From RI-231 sp041394905 (lineage in GTDB: Bacteria; Acidobacteriota; Terriglobia; Bryobacterales; UBA6623), in contig JAWKHJ010000016.1 of assembly GCA_041394905.1 (NCBI GenBank), positions 74,608 to 138,607 of the forward strand: a stretch of 64,000 nucleotides of DNA. Reading direction: 5' to 3'. A program made the translations under genes and the position numbers. Below are positions 10,626 to 19,343 of this stretch, in pieces (positions within the stretch are counted from its first letter, which is position 1; each line of letters opens with the position of its first letter). Under the pieces are notes generated by a model that worked only from the letters and a program-made list of their open reading frames with translations, made no database searches and was not told where the DNA came from.

Positions 10626-11095
10626 GGTCCGTCGGTCAATATGGCGCGACTGGGGCCTACTGCGGACTCTGCGCCGTCCACCTGCATCACGAACGTCTGG
10701 TCGTCTGGCAACAGGACGTCGAAGCGAGCACGCTCGTCCAGCCCACTTCCTTTGCGTTCGTAAGTACCGTCGTCAAGTTGTTGTCCGAGCTTCCCAGCGG
10801 CCGCGAAATCGAAATTCAGCATCGCCATCTTCTGACCGCGTCGCCGCTCGCGGCCGACATTCCCGGAACTGTCGCTCAAATATTCGACACCCACATCGAA
10901 GCCCGCGAAGCCTGACTTCGAAGCCAAGCACCCTCGCTCCCGATCCGTGGTCGTCCATGCTGCGGAACGCGTGGACAACGAGATGTTCCCGTGGCCTTCG
11001 AGATCCTGGTCACCTCCTGAATCCTTCCGCTGAAACGGCCCGCCTGCGCCTGAGGTCTCGAACAAGAGCACGGTCGTATAGCAGCGTCCTGACAA
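10622..11095 (-). CDS. Hypothetical protein coupled to sulfatase
   Basis: 157 codons ending in a TGA that overlaps the sulfatase start (ATGA at 10622-10625), a sign that the frame is real. The first listed codon is TTG 11095, and the frame can be followed further upstream (LEGDPAVRLEGEDPPSLSG), so the true start may be earlier or in the preceding gene. Visible segments include YTTVLLFETSGAGG, MLNFDFAAAGKLGQQLDDG and FDVLLPDDQTFVMQVDGA, which look like beta-strands of a secreted or structural protein. I recognise no family. The region just upstream is frameshifted, so this may also be a C-terminal part of the TIGR03437 protein. Confidence 0.4.
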   Translation of the reverse strand: MSGRCYTTVLLFETSGAGGPFQRKDSGGDQDLEGHGNISLSTRSAAWTTTDRERGCLASKSGFAGFDVGVEYLSDSSGNVGRERRRGQKMAMLNFDFAAAGKLGQQLDDGTYERKGSGLDERARFDVLLPDDQTFVMQVDGAESAVGPSRAILTDGP

Positions 11096-11161
11096 GCTCG
11101 GCGGATCCTCACCCTCCAGCCGGACAGCAGGATCGCCCTCCAGCAGCCAACGGCTTCAGCT

Positions 11162-11895
11162 TTACCGCGACGGCAACCGTGACTCCGGTTGGACTGTTGA
11201 GATCTCCGACCCCACCGACACAGGCGTCCGCGGGTCCGAACCGTTATCCAACGGAATGCGAGCATTCACCTGCATCAAGCCGCTCACCAGGAAGGGCGCG
11301 CGGCATAGAGAACCCGGCGTCAGGGCTCTGAGGTCGACGCCGACGCTGGAGTTCGGCGCGGGCAGCGCAAACCTGGGTCGACGATCCAACCGTCCGTGCC
11401 CGGCGGCGTGGTCTGCCTTCGCCCGTCACATAGAGCACGACGACCTCCCCGGGCTGCGCCGGGTTCTCCGGCGAATTCGGAACCGTCCTTGCTGAGCGCC
11501 GCGGCTGGCCTTGCCGGACGAGTCGAGCGTGAAGAGCTCCGGCGAGCCTGGCGCAACCGGAAGATCCACCGATCCGACGTGATCCTGTTGTACGTCACCG
11601 TCATCAGGTTCGATCGCGCGTGGCGACCGCAAGGCACGATGGCGCTGAGCTGTTCCGGATAAAACGCAGGCGAGCGGGGCGGGCACGCCGTCGAACGTAA
11701 CCCGCACGCCGCCGAGATCGGTCGACACGAAGCCGCCGACCGTGCAGTCGTCAACTCCCGGGCCCGGCCCGCTCCAGAGATCACGATGATCTCGCCGGCG
11801 GACACTTACCCGACTGATATCCAGCGGCATTGGCGACGCCTTCCGCTGTGAACACCGGCTGCGATCGCTGCGAGCGCGGAACACAGCACCGACAT
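11162..11895 (-). CDS. Secreted TIGR03437-domain protein (frameshifted)
   Basis: Begins at ATG 11895 with a short signal peptide (MSVLCSALAAIAAG). Pieces of the Solibacter-type TIGR03437 domain appear in successive frames: NAAGYQSG, GEIIVISG, LGGVRVTFDGVPAP, VYPEQLSAIVPCG, then LPAPNSSVGVDLRALTPG and VSGLMQVNARIPLDNGS. The order is that of an intact domain, so at least five single-base indels are needed to break it. The function of the domain is unknown; it is found in secreted acidobacterial proteins. The domain probably ends near 11114 (GVTVAVAVK in the neighbouring frame). It sits upstream of, and probably in an operon with, the sulfatase. Confidence 0.55.
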
Positions 11896-12004
11896 CAAGA
11901 GGTATTGCGTCCGCTTTCCACGCACGCTCTAAAGATTAGAGCGTGATCCACCCGAATACAAGTTTATTCGAGCGCCGTCATCCGGCGATGTCGGCGGAAC
12001 AGCC

Positions 12005-12592
12005 TCAAAGTGATCCTCGGCGCTCGGGAAGGTCCTGTACCTGCCGGCGAATCGCGAGAAACGAGATCGCGTTGTCCACCGGCACGGCGCGCATCGAAAC
12101 CTTCGCATCCGATTCCATCACACAAAGCGGCGGCATCGTGTGGATGAGCTGGCCGGGCTCCAGCATGCCTTGGCTTTGGTGGTACTCCGCCAACAACTGC
12201 AACGAAAGGAACTCGACTGGATCTTCGCGGCAGGCTTCCAGAAAATGGGCCAAGTCCAGGTCCAGCGGGCGAACTTCTCCCGTGTCAGCGCGCAAGCGGA
12301 AGACGTTGCGGTCACGAAGTAAGAACTGGTTGCCCAGGAAGTCCTGGGCGAATGGTGCGTCGTAGGGTTGAACGTCGCGGTAGAGTTCGTGCAACGCCAT
12401 CTCGCCCGACCAGTAGCGGTCCAGCGAATGCCACTCAGGCTCTTCCGTCATACCGCGGACGTGCAGGCCACCCGCGTAAGCTACGAACCCGTTCACCTGC
12501 CAGAGAATCTCGATCAAGTCCGAAGGCAGGTTCGCCAGCTTCTCCGGCGTTTCCAGCGCGGGGCCTTGGTAGGTGACGCCTTGCAGGGTCAT
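12005..12592 (-). CDS. SMI1/KNR4 (SUKH)-like protein
   Basis: 195 residues. The pattern LPSDLIEILWQVNGF near residue 24, WHSLDRYWSG near 54, and LGNQFLLRDRNVFRLRADTG followed by an acidic segment and a helix (LDLAHFLEACRED) is that of the SMI1/KNR4 (SUKH) fold. SUKH proteins are often immunity factors, but many are single-domain proteins of unknown role. Its ATG at 12592 directly abuts the stop of the upstream Gfo/Idh/MocA gene (TAG at 12593), so the two are co-transcribed. No toxin gene is nearby, so I do not call it an immunity protein. The frame is intact. Confidence 0.55.
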   Translation of the reverse strand: MTLQGVTYQGPALETPEKLANLPSDLIEILWQVNGFVAYAGGLHVRGMTEEPEWHSLDRYWSGEMALHELYRDVQPYDAPFAQDFLGNQFLLRDRNVFRLRADTGEVRPLDLDLAHFLEACREDPVEFLSLQLLAEYHQSQGMLEPGQLIHTMPPLCVMESDAKVSMRAVPVDNAISFLAIRRQVQDLPERRGSL

Positions 12593-13666
12593 CTATTCCA
12601 CTTTGACCGCCTTCTGCTGTGCAAGCAAGCACAGCTCAGCAGCCTTGAAGGTGTGCTCCTGCGTCATGGCGTTCTCGGTGCGATTGAGGCAATCGAGGAT
12701 GAGCTCGCCGAAAAACGGAAAGCCCACCGTGCCGTGCGTCTCGATGCGCTTTTCCTCTTTGTGGTTGACGAGGTAGAGCTGGTCAGATTTCGGGTCGCGC
12801 GCAATGTCGAGGTATTTTCGGAGCTCGATATACCCGTCCGTACCGAGGATGAAACACCGGCCGTCGCCCCAGGCGCCGAGCCCGTCCGGTGTGAACCAGT
12901 CGACGCGGAAGTAATTGGTCGCGCCGTTGTCCGCTGTCAGCGTAGCGTCGCCGAAGTCTTCGAGCTCCGGCGTCTGCTTGTTGTTGTAGTTCGCAACGCG
13001 CGCTGAGTCCACACGGGCGTCCTTGGCGCCCGTAAAGTGCAGGAACTGCTCGATCTGGTGGCTGCCGATGTCGATCAGGATCCCACCGTAGCGGCATTTC
13101 TCGAAGAACCACTTCGGGCGGCCGGCCGCCCCCAACCGATGCGGACCAGTCCCGATCACTTGAAGCACGCGTCCGATAGCGCCCTCCTGGATCAAGTTGC
13201 CGGCGTAGATGGAGCACTCGGTGTGCAGGCGCTCCGAGTAGTAAACGGAGCACTTCTTGCTCGTTTCCGCAACAACTTGCCGAGCCTCGGTAAGCTGCTC
13301 GAGCGTGGTGAACGGCGCCTTGTCGACAAAGTAGTCCTTGCCGGCGCGCATCACTTCGCAGCCCAGCGGGCCGCGGTCGCAAGGCACGTTCGCCGCGGCG
13401 ACGAGCTTGACGTCCGGATCGTCATAGATCTCCTGGCGCGAGCGAGCGGCCTTGGCTTGAGGAAAGGCGTCCAGGAACTTTGCGACCTTCGCCTCATCCG
13501 GGTCGTAGACCCATTTGGGCGTCGCGCCGGCCTCGATCAGCCCGTTCATCATGCCGTAGATGTGGCCGTGATCGAGACCAATGGCAGCGACCGGAAAGGC
13601 GCCTGGCTCGACCACATGGCGGGCCTTGCCGGTCGGAGCGTAGTTCATGCCGTCAGATTTCTGCAT
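12593..13666 (-). CDS. Gfo/Idh/MocA-family oxidoreductase
   Basis: 357 residues, intact. The N-terminal Rossmann fold starts around residue 27 (VAAIGLDHGHIYGM), with the glycine motif modified to a form with His residues. The usual E-K-P motif of the family is replaced by D-K-A (FVDKAPFTTLEQL). The C-terminal alpha/beta domain holds GGILIDIGSHQIEQFLHF, the usual helix with the catalytic-region His. Family members oxidise or reduce sugars and cyclitols with NAD(P). It has no signal peptide, so it acts in the cytoplasm. It lies 27 nt downstream of an APC permease and abuts the SUKH-like gene, suggesting a three-gene operon. The substrate cannot be inferred. Confidence 0.8.
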   Translation of the reverse strand: MQKSDGMNYAPTGKARHVVEPGAFPVAAIGLDHGHIYGMMNGLIEAGATPKWVYDPDEAKVAKFLDAFPQAKAARSRQEIYDDPDVKLVAAANVPCDRGPLGCEVMRAGKDYFVDKAPFTTLEQLTEARQVVAETSKKCSVYYSERLHTECSIYAGNLIQEGAIGRVLQVIGTGPHRLGAAGRPKWFFEKCRYGGILIDIGSHQIEQFLHFTGAKDARVDSARVANYNNKQTPELEDFGDATLTADNGATNYFRVDWFTPDGLGAWGDGRCFILGTDGYIELRKYLDIARDPKSDQLYLVNHKEEKRIETHGTVGFPFFGELILDCLNRTENAMTQEHTFKAAELCLLAQQKAVKVE

Positions 13667-13693
13667 AGCGGAAAACCAAGCCTGTGTACTGCG

Positions 13694-15034
13694 TCAACCC
13701 TCTTGGAAGGGCCATTCGCGCGAACCCTTCGCGGCCACCAGATACACCAACCCGCCTACTACCAACGTACCGATGCCGAAGATCAAGTAGCGCATGCCAA
13801 GCGACAGGAACACGTAGGTGTAGCCCGCGAGCGAGATCAGAGCCGGCAGCGGGTAGAACCACATGCGGAAGGGGAACTCGATACGCCCTTCCTTGCGCAG
13901 CAGGAACAGCGCCAAGGTATGGCCGATGAACTGAATCAAGATGCGCGCCGCCATCAACGCTGCGATCACTTCTTCCAGCGAGAGGAAGCTCGCCAGAATC
14001 GCAAGGCCGCCGATCAGTAGAAGGGAGCGGTGCGGAAAGTGCTTCTCCGGATGCAACTCCCCAAGCCAGCGGAAGAAGACTCCATCCTGCGCGGCCGCGT
14101 ATGGCACCCGCGAGTAGCCGAGTAGCAAGGCGTAGAGCGAAGCAAAGGCCGTGAATACGATCAGTCCGGCGAGCATCTTGCCTGCCCATTCGCCATAGAG
14201 CGATCCGATGAACAGCGCACCCAGCGATTCGGACACCATCGCCTCACGCCACGGCACCACGCCAATGAAGCCAAACGCCATTGAGACGTCAATCAAGGTG
14301 ACCCCGAGGATCGAATACAGTACGGCACGCGGAATCGTTCGGCCCGGCTCGCGAACCTCCGCGCCTAGATAGCAGACCTGGTAGTAGCCCAAGTACAGGT
14401 ACAAAACTTGTGCAGTGCCCTGCCCTACGTTTTGCAGCCAGTTCAGATCGATATTGAACGCTCCCGGCGGGAAGTCGAAAGCTCGTGCCGGATCGAAGTT
14501 CAGCAGGCCCGCAACGACGACCCAACCCGTGGTCAGGATCATCACCGCCCACAGGATGGCCATGAGCTTGGCGATGTCGCTGATGCGGCGGTAGAGCGCA
14601 ATGATCAGCACAACGGCGATCGCAGCCGCTGTGAACTTCGACTGCATCACGGTCATCGCTGGCCAGAAGACCTTCAGATACGCGACCAACCCGATGTTGC
14701 CGGATGCGATCTCGAGCGGGCCGGCGAAGAGCACTTGCCAGACAAACAGAAAGGCCAGCAGGCGTCCCCACTTCTTCGGGCCAAAGCCTTCGCGCAGGAA
14801 AACATAGGTGCCGCCGGCCGCCGGAAGCGCCGCCCCAAGCTCGGCGACGACTAGGCCGTCCGCGAGCGCGATGACACAACCAACGAGCCACGCCACGTAG
14901 GATTGCGGGCCAGCCAACGTCCTAAGAATCAGGGCCATAGCGATGAATGGCCCGATCCCCACCATGTTGGACATGTTGATGGTGGTGGCGTTGAAGACGC
15001 CCAGTCGGCGTTCCAAAGTAGGAGGCGGTGGCAT
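13694..15034 (-). CDS. APC-superfamily amino acid/polyamine permease
   Basis: 446 residues with about twelve hydrophobic segments along the whole length. The N-terminus has the APC signature around TM1 (FNATTINMSNMVGIGPFIAM), and AELGAALPAAGGTYVFLREG follows TM2. Near residue 220-235 GAEVREPGRTIPRAV matches the TM6-loop motif of amino acid permeases. The ATG at 15034 faces the divergent lyase-like gene starting at 15103, leaving a 68-nt shared promoter region. It is probably the first gene of an operon with the oxidoreductase and SUKH-like genes. The family imports or exchanges amino acids, amines or related acids; the substrate is not readable from sequence. Confidence 0.8.
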   Translation of the reverse strand: MPPPPTLERRLGVFNATTINMSNMVGIGPFIAMALILRTLAGPQSYVAWLVGCVIALADGLVVAELGAALPAAGGTYVFLREGFGPKKWGRLLAFLFVWQVLFAGPLEIASGNIGLVAYLKVFWPAMTVMQSKFTAAAIAVVLIIALYRRISDIAKLMAILWAVMILTTGWVVVAGLLNFDPARAFDFPPGAFNIDLNWLQNVGQGTAQVLYLYLGYYQVCYLGAEVREPGRTIPRAVLYSILGVTLIDVSMAFGFIGVVPWREAMVSESLGALFIGSLYGEWAGKMLAGLIVFTAFASLYALLLGYSRVPYAAAQDGVFFRWLGELHPEKHFPHRSLLLIGGLAILASFLSLEEVIAALMAARILIQFIGHTLALFLLRKEGRIEFPFRMWFYPLPALISLAGYTYVFLSLGMRYLIFGIGTLVVGGLVYLVAAKGSREWPFQEG

Positions 15035-15102
15035 TGCGGGAGCGTACCATACCCGCCTGCTACGATGAGGTCTGCGAACGAGGATCGCGGGCGACGTTGC
15101 GA

Positions 15103-16299
15103 ATGCGCGGAATCTCGCGCCGAACCCTTCTGGGCGGCGCGCTCGGAGCGAGCCGACTGTTGGGCGTCAACAGTCGCGGAACGCGCGTTGACATGCCCGA
15201 GGTCGAGATCAAAGATCCGTTGACGGAACGCCAGATGTTCCGATTAACCGACCCGGACGTCCTGTTCCACCTGCCCCACTTCCACCACCGCTTCCTCTCG
15301 CGCAAGAACGACTTCATCATCCTCGGCGGCGAGCTCGACGGCTCTCGCCAGATCTTCGAGTACGACCTCAACCGAGGCCGGCTGACTCAACTCACTGAAG
15401 GGCCTGGCGTGAACAGCTACTCGGCGGCTCTCGACAGCCGTGAGCGAGTGCTCTATTACGTGCAAAGCGACGCGCTGTACGAAGCAGCATCGCGAGGGAG
15501 CCGTGGGCGTGAGGTGTATCGAGCCGAGGCAGGCTGGACGTTGACCGGCCACTATGGACTGACCACCGACTCGGACTACGCGGTGCTGATCGAGATGCGC
15601 GAGGGCGACCATCGCGACGATCCCAAGGAGCAGTACGAGAAGGAACCGCTTTGCCGCCTGCGCGTTGTCGAGATCTCCGGCAAGACTGCGCCGCGCACGC
15701 TCGTCGAAAGTCGGCGATGGCTCGCTTGGCCGCAGTTCAAGCCCGGCGGACTCGACATCCTCTATGCTCACGAAGGGCCGTGGGGCGAGATCGAAGACCG
15801 GCTGCGCTGGATCAGCTTCGACGGGAAGAACGCCAAGGCGCTCCGCCCGCGCTCAGGGGAAGAAGAAGTCGGGCAAGAGCAATGGGCCGAAGACGGTTCA
15901 CGAGTATTCTTTGTTCACTTTCCGGACAAGACGGGCAGGCGCGCCACGGTGCGCGCAGTCCATCCGGCCACCGGCGCGGAAGAGACCATCTCGCCGTGTT
16001 CCGCGTTTGGCTGGATGCAGGTGAATCCCGACGCCTCGGCTTTCGTCGGCGCGAGCCGGCGGCTTTCAGGGCCGAACATCTACGTGCTGTTCACCAAGCT
16101 GCAACGCGAGATCACGTTGTGCGAGCATTCGTCGAGCCGGAAGCCCTACCCTCTGCAAGGAGGCGGCGTGGACCCATATGCCGCTCATCCCGTGCCCGTT
16201 TTGTCACACAACAGCCAGTGGGTCTACTTCACGACCGACCGCGAGGGTAAGCCGGCGGTGTATCGTATGAAGCTCGAGGATCTGGTGAGCGAAACCTGA
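15103..16299 (+). CDS. Oligogalacturonate lyase-like (PL22) beta-propeller, Tat-exported
   Basis: The start at ATG 15103 gives a Tat-type leader (MRGISRRTLLGGALGASRLL); the longer frame from 15028 would overlap the divergent permease gene. The mature part begins with MFRLTDPDVLFHLPHFHHRF and FIILGGELDGSRQIFEYDL, the blade pattern with paired His of oligogalacturonate lyases, and continues with repeated blades (RILYAHEGP-like, WVYFTTDREGKPAVYRM). PL22 enzymes cleave unsaturated oligogalacturonides in a seven-bladed propeller using Mn2+ held by His residues. 398 residues is close to the family length. Acidobacterial relatives may have other substrates. Confidence 0.65.
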   Translation: MRGISRRTLLGGALGASRLLGVNSRGTRVDMPEVEIKDPLTERQMFRLTDPDVLFHLPHFHHRFLSRKNDFIILGGELDGSRQIFEYDLNRGRLTQLTEGPGVNSYSAALDSRERVLYYVQSDALYEAASRGSRGREVYRAEAGWTLTGHYGLTTDSDYAVLIEMREGDHRDDPKEQYEKEPLCRLRVVEISGKTAPRTLVESRRWLAWPQFKPGGLDILYAHEGPWGEIEDRLRWISFDGKNAKALRPRSGEEEVGQEQWAEDGSRVFFVHFPDKTGRRATVRAVHPATGAEETISPCSAFGWMQVNPDASAFVGASRRLSGPNIYVLFTKLQREITLCEHSSSRKPYPLQGGGVDPYAAHPVPVLSHNSQWVYFTTDREGKPAVYRMKLEDLVSET

Positions 16300-16319
16300 T
16301 CCCAGAAAGCGTTCTGCAA

Positions 16320-17099
16320 ATGAAAATTCTTTTCGTGGGCGACGTCATTGGGCGTCCTGGGCGACGCATCGTGCAGCACAAGTTGCTGGAGTTGGTCGAT
16401 GCGCATCAAGCGGACTTGAAGATCGTGAACTGCGAGAATTCGGCGGCCGGCTTCGGCGTGACGCCCGACATCGCGCAGCAACTGTTCGACGCCGGCGCGG
16501 ACGTGCTGACCTCGGGCAACCACATCTGGGACAAGAAGCAGATCTTCGACTTCCTCGCCAATGAACCGCGGTTACTACGTCCGGCAAACTACCCGGATGC
16601 GCCCGGCGGCGGCCTCTACATCGGCACGACGGACCAGGCCGTGCGCTATGCGGTCATGAACCTGCAGGGCCGGGTTTACCTTCCGTCGATCCAGTGCCCG
16701 TTCCGGACGGCCGACCGGCTACTCGACGAGATTCCTTCGGATGTCGTGGTCCGATTTGTCGACTTCCACGCCGAGGTGACGAGCGAGAAGTGCGCTTTTG
16801 GCTGGTACCTCGACGGGCGGGTTTCCGCTGTGGTGGGGACCCACACGCACGTGCCGACGGCAGACGAGCGCGTGCTTCCGAAGGGCACGGCCTACCAAAC
16901 CGACTGCGGCATGACGGGGCCGATCGATTCGGTCATCGGCATGGACAAGGAAGGCTCCGTGCAGCGCTTCTTGACCGGGCTGCCGGCGCGCTTCGAGCCT
17001 GCGTCAGGACCAGTGCGGCTCAACGCCGTGCTGATTGACGTCGACGCTTCGACCGGCCGGGCGCGGTCGATCGAGCGTGTGACGGCGTTTGAGGGTTAA
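16320..17099 (+). CDS. ymdB: YmdB-family metallophosphoesterase (2',3'-cNMP phosphodiesterase)
   Basis: 259 residues, the normal family length. It shows the whole YmdB/TIGR00282 motif series: FVGDVIGRPGRR at the N-terminus, NCENSAAGFG near 40, SGNHIWDKK near 65, FHAEVTSEK near 150 and GTHTHVPTADE near 175, which carry the di-metal ligands. The family hydrolyses 2',3'-cyclic nucleotides and influences RNA turnover and biofilm in Bacillus. The gene starts 20 nt after the lyase-like gene and may be co-transcribed with it. A short hairpin (CAGAA-AGCG-TTCTG, 16303-16316) sits just before the start. The frame is clean. Confidence 0.9.
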   Translation: MKILFVGDVIGRPGRRIVQHKLLELVDAHQADLKIVNCENSAAGFGVTPDIAQQLFDAGADVLTSGNHIWDKKQIFDFLANEPRLLRPANYPDAPGGGLYIGTTDQAVRYAVMNLQGRVYLPSIQCPFRTADRLLDEIPSDVVVRFVDFHAEVTSEKCAFGWYLDGRVSAVVGTHTHVPTADERVLPKGTAYQTDCGMTGPIDSVIGMDKEGSVQRFLTGLPARFEPASGPVRLNAVLIDVDASTGRARSIERVTAFEG

Positions 17100-17100
17100 A

Positions 17101-17148
17101 AAGCGACAAATCGCGACAAACGGCGACATTCTGTTCCGAAATGGAACA
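17101..17148. repeat. Three 10-bp tandem repeats plus inverted repeat after ymdB
   Basis: Immediately after the ymdB stop, 17101-17130 is three consecutive 10-bp units sharing GCGACA(AA): aaGCGACAAA, tcGCGACAAA and cgGCGACAtt. It is followed by a perfect 6-5-6 inverted repeat TGTTCC-GAAAT-GGAACA at 17132-17148. The 10-bp spacing is about one helical turn and the inverted repeat is operator-like. It lies ~150 bp upstream of the secreted collar-repeat gene at 17302 and may control it. Function is inferred only from symmetry. Confidence 0.45.
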
Positions 17149-17301
17149 AATGAGGTTGCTTCCTGCTCTCATTATCCCAGGGCTGTGCAAGCGGCATGGC
17201 CGGGACTGAGGCTGAGTATTTGAATTCCAGGGATATACGGGTTTCTCGACACGGATGAGGTAAGGAGAACCCGCGTCTAGAGCCCAGCGCAGCGACCTGG
17301 T

Positions 17302-19281
17302 ATGTTGGCGACGATGTTTCGTGCCGTTGCCCTTTTCCTTCTCACGCTTGGCGTTGCCTTTGCCGCCGAATTGCATCCAAAACAGAACGCGGTTCCGAAC
17401 GGGATGATTGCGCTGTTCGCGTCCGCTTCTTGTGCCCTTCGGGGTGGGAGGCCGACGGAGGCGCAGGGCCGCATGCTGATTGCGGTCACGGACCCCACGC
17501 AGGTAGGGGTGCAGCATGGCGAGCCTTTGACCAGCCCTCAACCTGCCGTCGCACACACGCATACGTACTCAGCCGAGATGGTCTACGAAGCGCTCGGGGC
17601 CGACGACAACAACTTCAAACTCTATGAGTCGGTGCAACCTGGAACGGTCGTCCAGGTTGCGGGCGAGTCGACCCGGACTTCACTGCAGGCCCTTCCATGC
17701 AGGCGCCAGCTTGCTGCAAGGTGGAGAGCGGCAAGTGACGCCGCTGGCGCAACACACCTGGACGGGCGCTCTGAAGCAGGGCGCTTCCTGCGGCGGCGCT
17801 CCTGTCCTCTGCCTCGGCGTCCTACGCGCAAGACGGCATTCCGGATGTGAGCGATCAGCTTTGAGACGGCATGCCCGAGGATGGCAGCCCTATTCGCCGG
17901 CTGAAGGCAGACATTGCTTCCTTTGCCTCAAGATGGCTCGCCTGGCTGCGCTGTGAGCGGGACGGCTCTGTTGCCGGGCGAAGCTCCATCATACCCCACG
18001 CGGATGGCGCAGCGGACGACCCAGGTTTTGCCACAGCGGCGCCACGTCCCCGCCCCTCTGCCCGCAACCTATGAGGCGTCGCCGGCGCGGACACGCCGCA
18101 ATTTCACCAACCTTCCGGATGTGGCGGAGTCGGGCGTGCCAACGCTCCGGCTGATGACCTGCCAGAAAACCACCGGCTCGGCAGAGGGAAGCGCCTGCTG
18201 GGCTCGTGGCTTGGTTCGAAGATGCGAAGGCCCGGTGGGCTGTCTGCCGATGAAGCGCTCATGGGAGTGTTCGTGCCGCGGCTCCGCCTGATGGCGCTCC
18301 GCGCTTGAAGCTCGGCTTGTTCAATCCGCTCAGCGACCTCGAGGACCCGATCCACTCCCATCGCTTCCAGGGGTATTACGAAGTCGACAAGCATCGGTTC
18401 ACCAGCAACAGCCGTACCAATTGCTCGCCCACCAGGACGCCCGCTGCCGCGGCCCGTTCGCAGCCGGGGCGTGTTCACTATGAGGGGACGAGATGCAGGA
18501 TGGCCTGGACAGGATTCCCTACATTCAACTGTTGGCTTGCGCGGAGATGGGTCGCCTGCGCCCCTGGATCTCGGCGGTCGTCCATGCGGCGGACTTCGCT
18601 GAGCGCCTGCTCGCGCCGGGCCAGCTGGCAACGGTGTTTGAGAGTCTTGGGCCGGTGGACGGCGTTGTGCGGCGCTCGATGAGCAGGGGGCTGGTGAGCA
18701 CCGACCGCGGCGGTGTGAGGGTTCTGTTCGACGAGGTGGAAGCGCCGTTGTTCTTCGCGCGGAACGATCAGGTGAACGTGCAAGTCCCTTTACGAAGTGG
18801 CGGGTAGAACGAAGCGTAGCGGTGAAGCTGGTGCGCGACGACGGCACGAGAGTGCTCCATTTCCTCGAGATCGCGCCGGCGGCCCCGGCTTGGTTCGTCT
18901 ATCCGGGCGAGAGCCGGGCGATCGCGGTGTACGCGGACGGCGGGCTCACCTCTGGTGGAGCGGCCTGTGGCCGTAGAAGGCGACATCTTGATCTTGTTCG
19001 CGAGCGGAGGCGGCGTTTTGTCCCCGTCGGTGCGACGGGGCAGCCGGCGGCGCTGCCGTTCGGCAGTCCGACGTTGCCTTACCGAATCACGATCGGCGGC
19101 GAGGATGCGACGGTCGACTACTTTGGCGCGGCTGGGTTTGTCGGCTGTTGCAGGCCAATGTATACGGCGACGGCGGCGCGAGGACGCGCCGGTTGTTTTG
19201 TCTGTGGGTGATGGGGTGAGTGATCCGGAGGTATTTGTGGTGGGGGCAATATGTGCGGTCGCCCGCCACAACCCTTCCTAG
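17302..19281 (+). CDS. Secreted protein: three collar-like repeats plus TIGR03437 domain (frameshifted)
   Basis: Starts at ATG 17302 with a signal peptide (AVALFLLTLGVAFAAEL). In shifting frames one can follow repeats of the type CPSGWEADGGAQGR...HTHTYSAEM, then AGWQPYSPAEGR with a matching end VPTLRLMTCQK, then a third with PIHSHRFQG ending IPYIQLLACAE. The HTH/HSH and PY.QLLAC elements resemble short phage tail-collar-like domains found in Solibacter secreted proteins. From ~18560 a TIGR03437 domain follows: LLAPGQLATVF, GGVRVLFDEVEAPLFF, NDQVNVQVP, HFLEIAPAAPAWFVYPG, TIGGEDATVDYFGAAGFVG, VVLSVGDGVSD. At least eight indels split it. A surface or secreted role is likely; the end at 19281 is approximate. 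Confidence 0.5.
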
Positions 19282-19296
19282 AACCGCAACCAATGC

Positions 19297-19326
19297 GCCG
19301 GACCCCGGTAGGCTGCCGGGGCTAGG
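19297..19326. repeat. REP-like palindromic element, copy A
   Basis: GCCGGACCCC (19297-19306) runs into a hairpin CCCCGG-TAGGCTG-CCGGGG (19303-19321) followed by CTAGG. The same order GCCGGACCCC, hairpin, GGGGCTA occurs twice more at 38884-38991. It lies between two convergent gene ends (19281 and 19344) and could act as a bidirectional terminator. Confidence 0.5.
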
Positions 19327-19343
19327 TCGTCAAGCAAGGTAGG

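Noticed and set aside
12005..12592. Polymorphic-toxin immunity locus based on the SUKH-like fold
   Set aside because: No toxin or secretion gene nearby; the partner is a metabolic oxidoreductase.
17302..19281. Prophage tail-collar gene
   Set aside because: It has a signal peptide and a C-terminal TIGR03437 domain, and no phage genes flank it.
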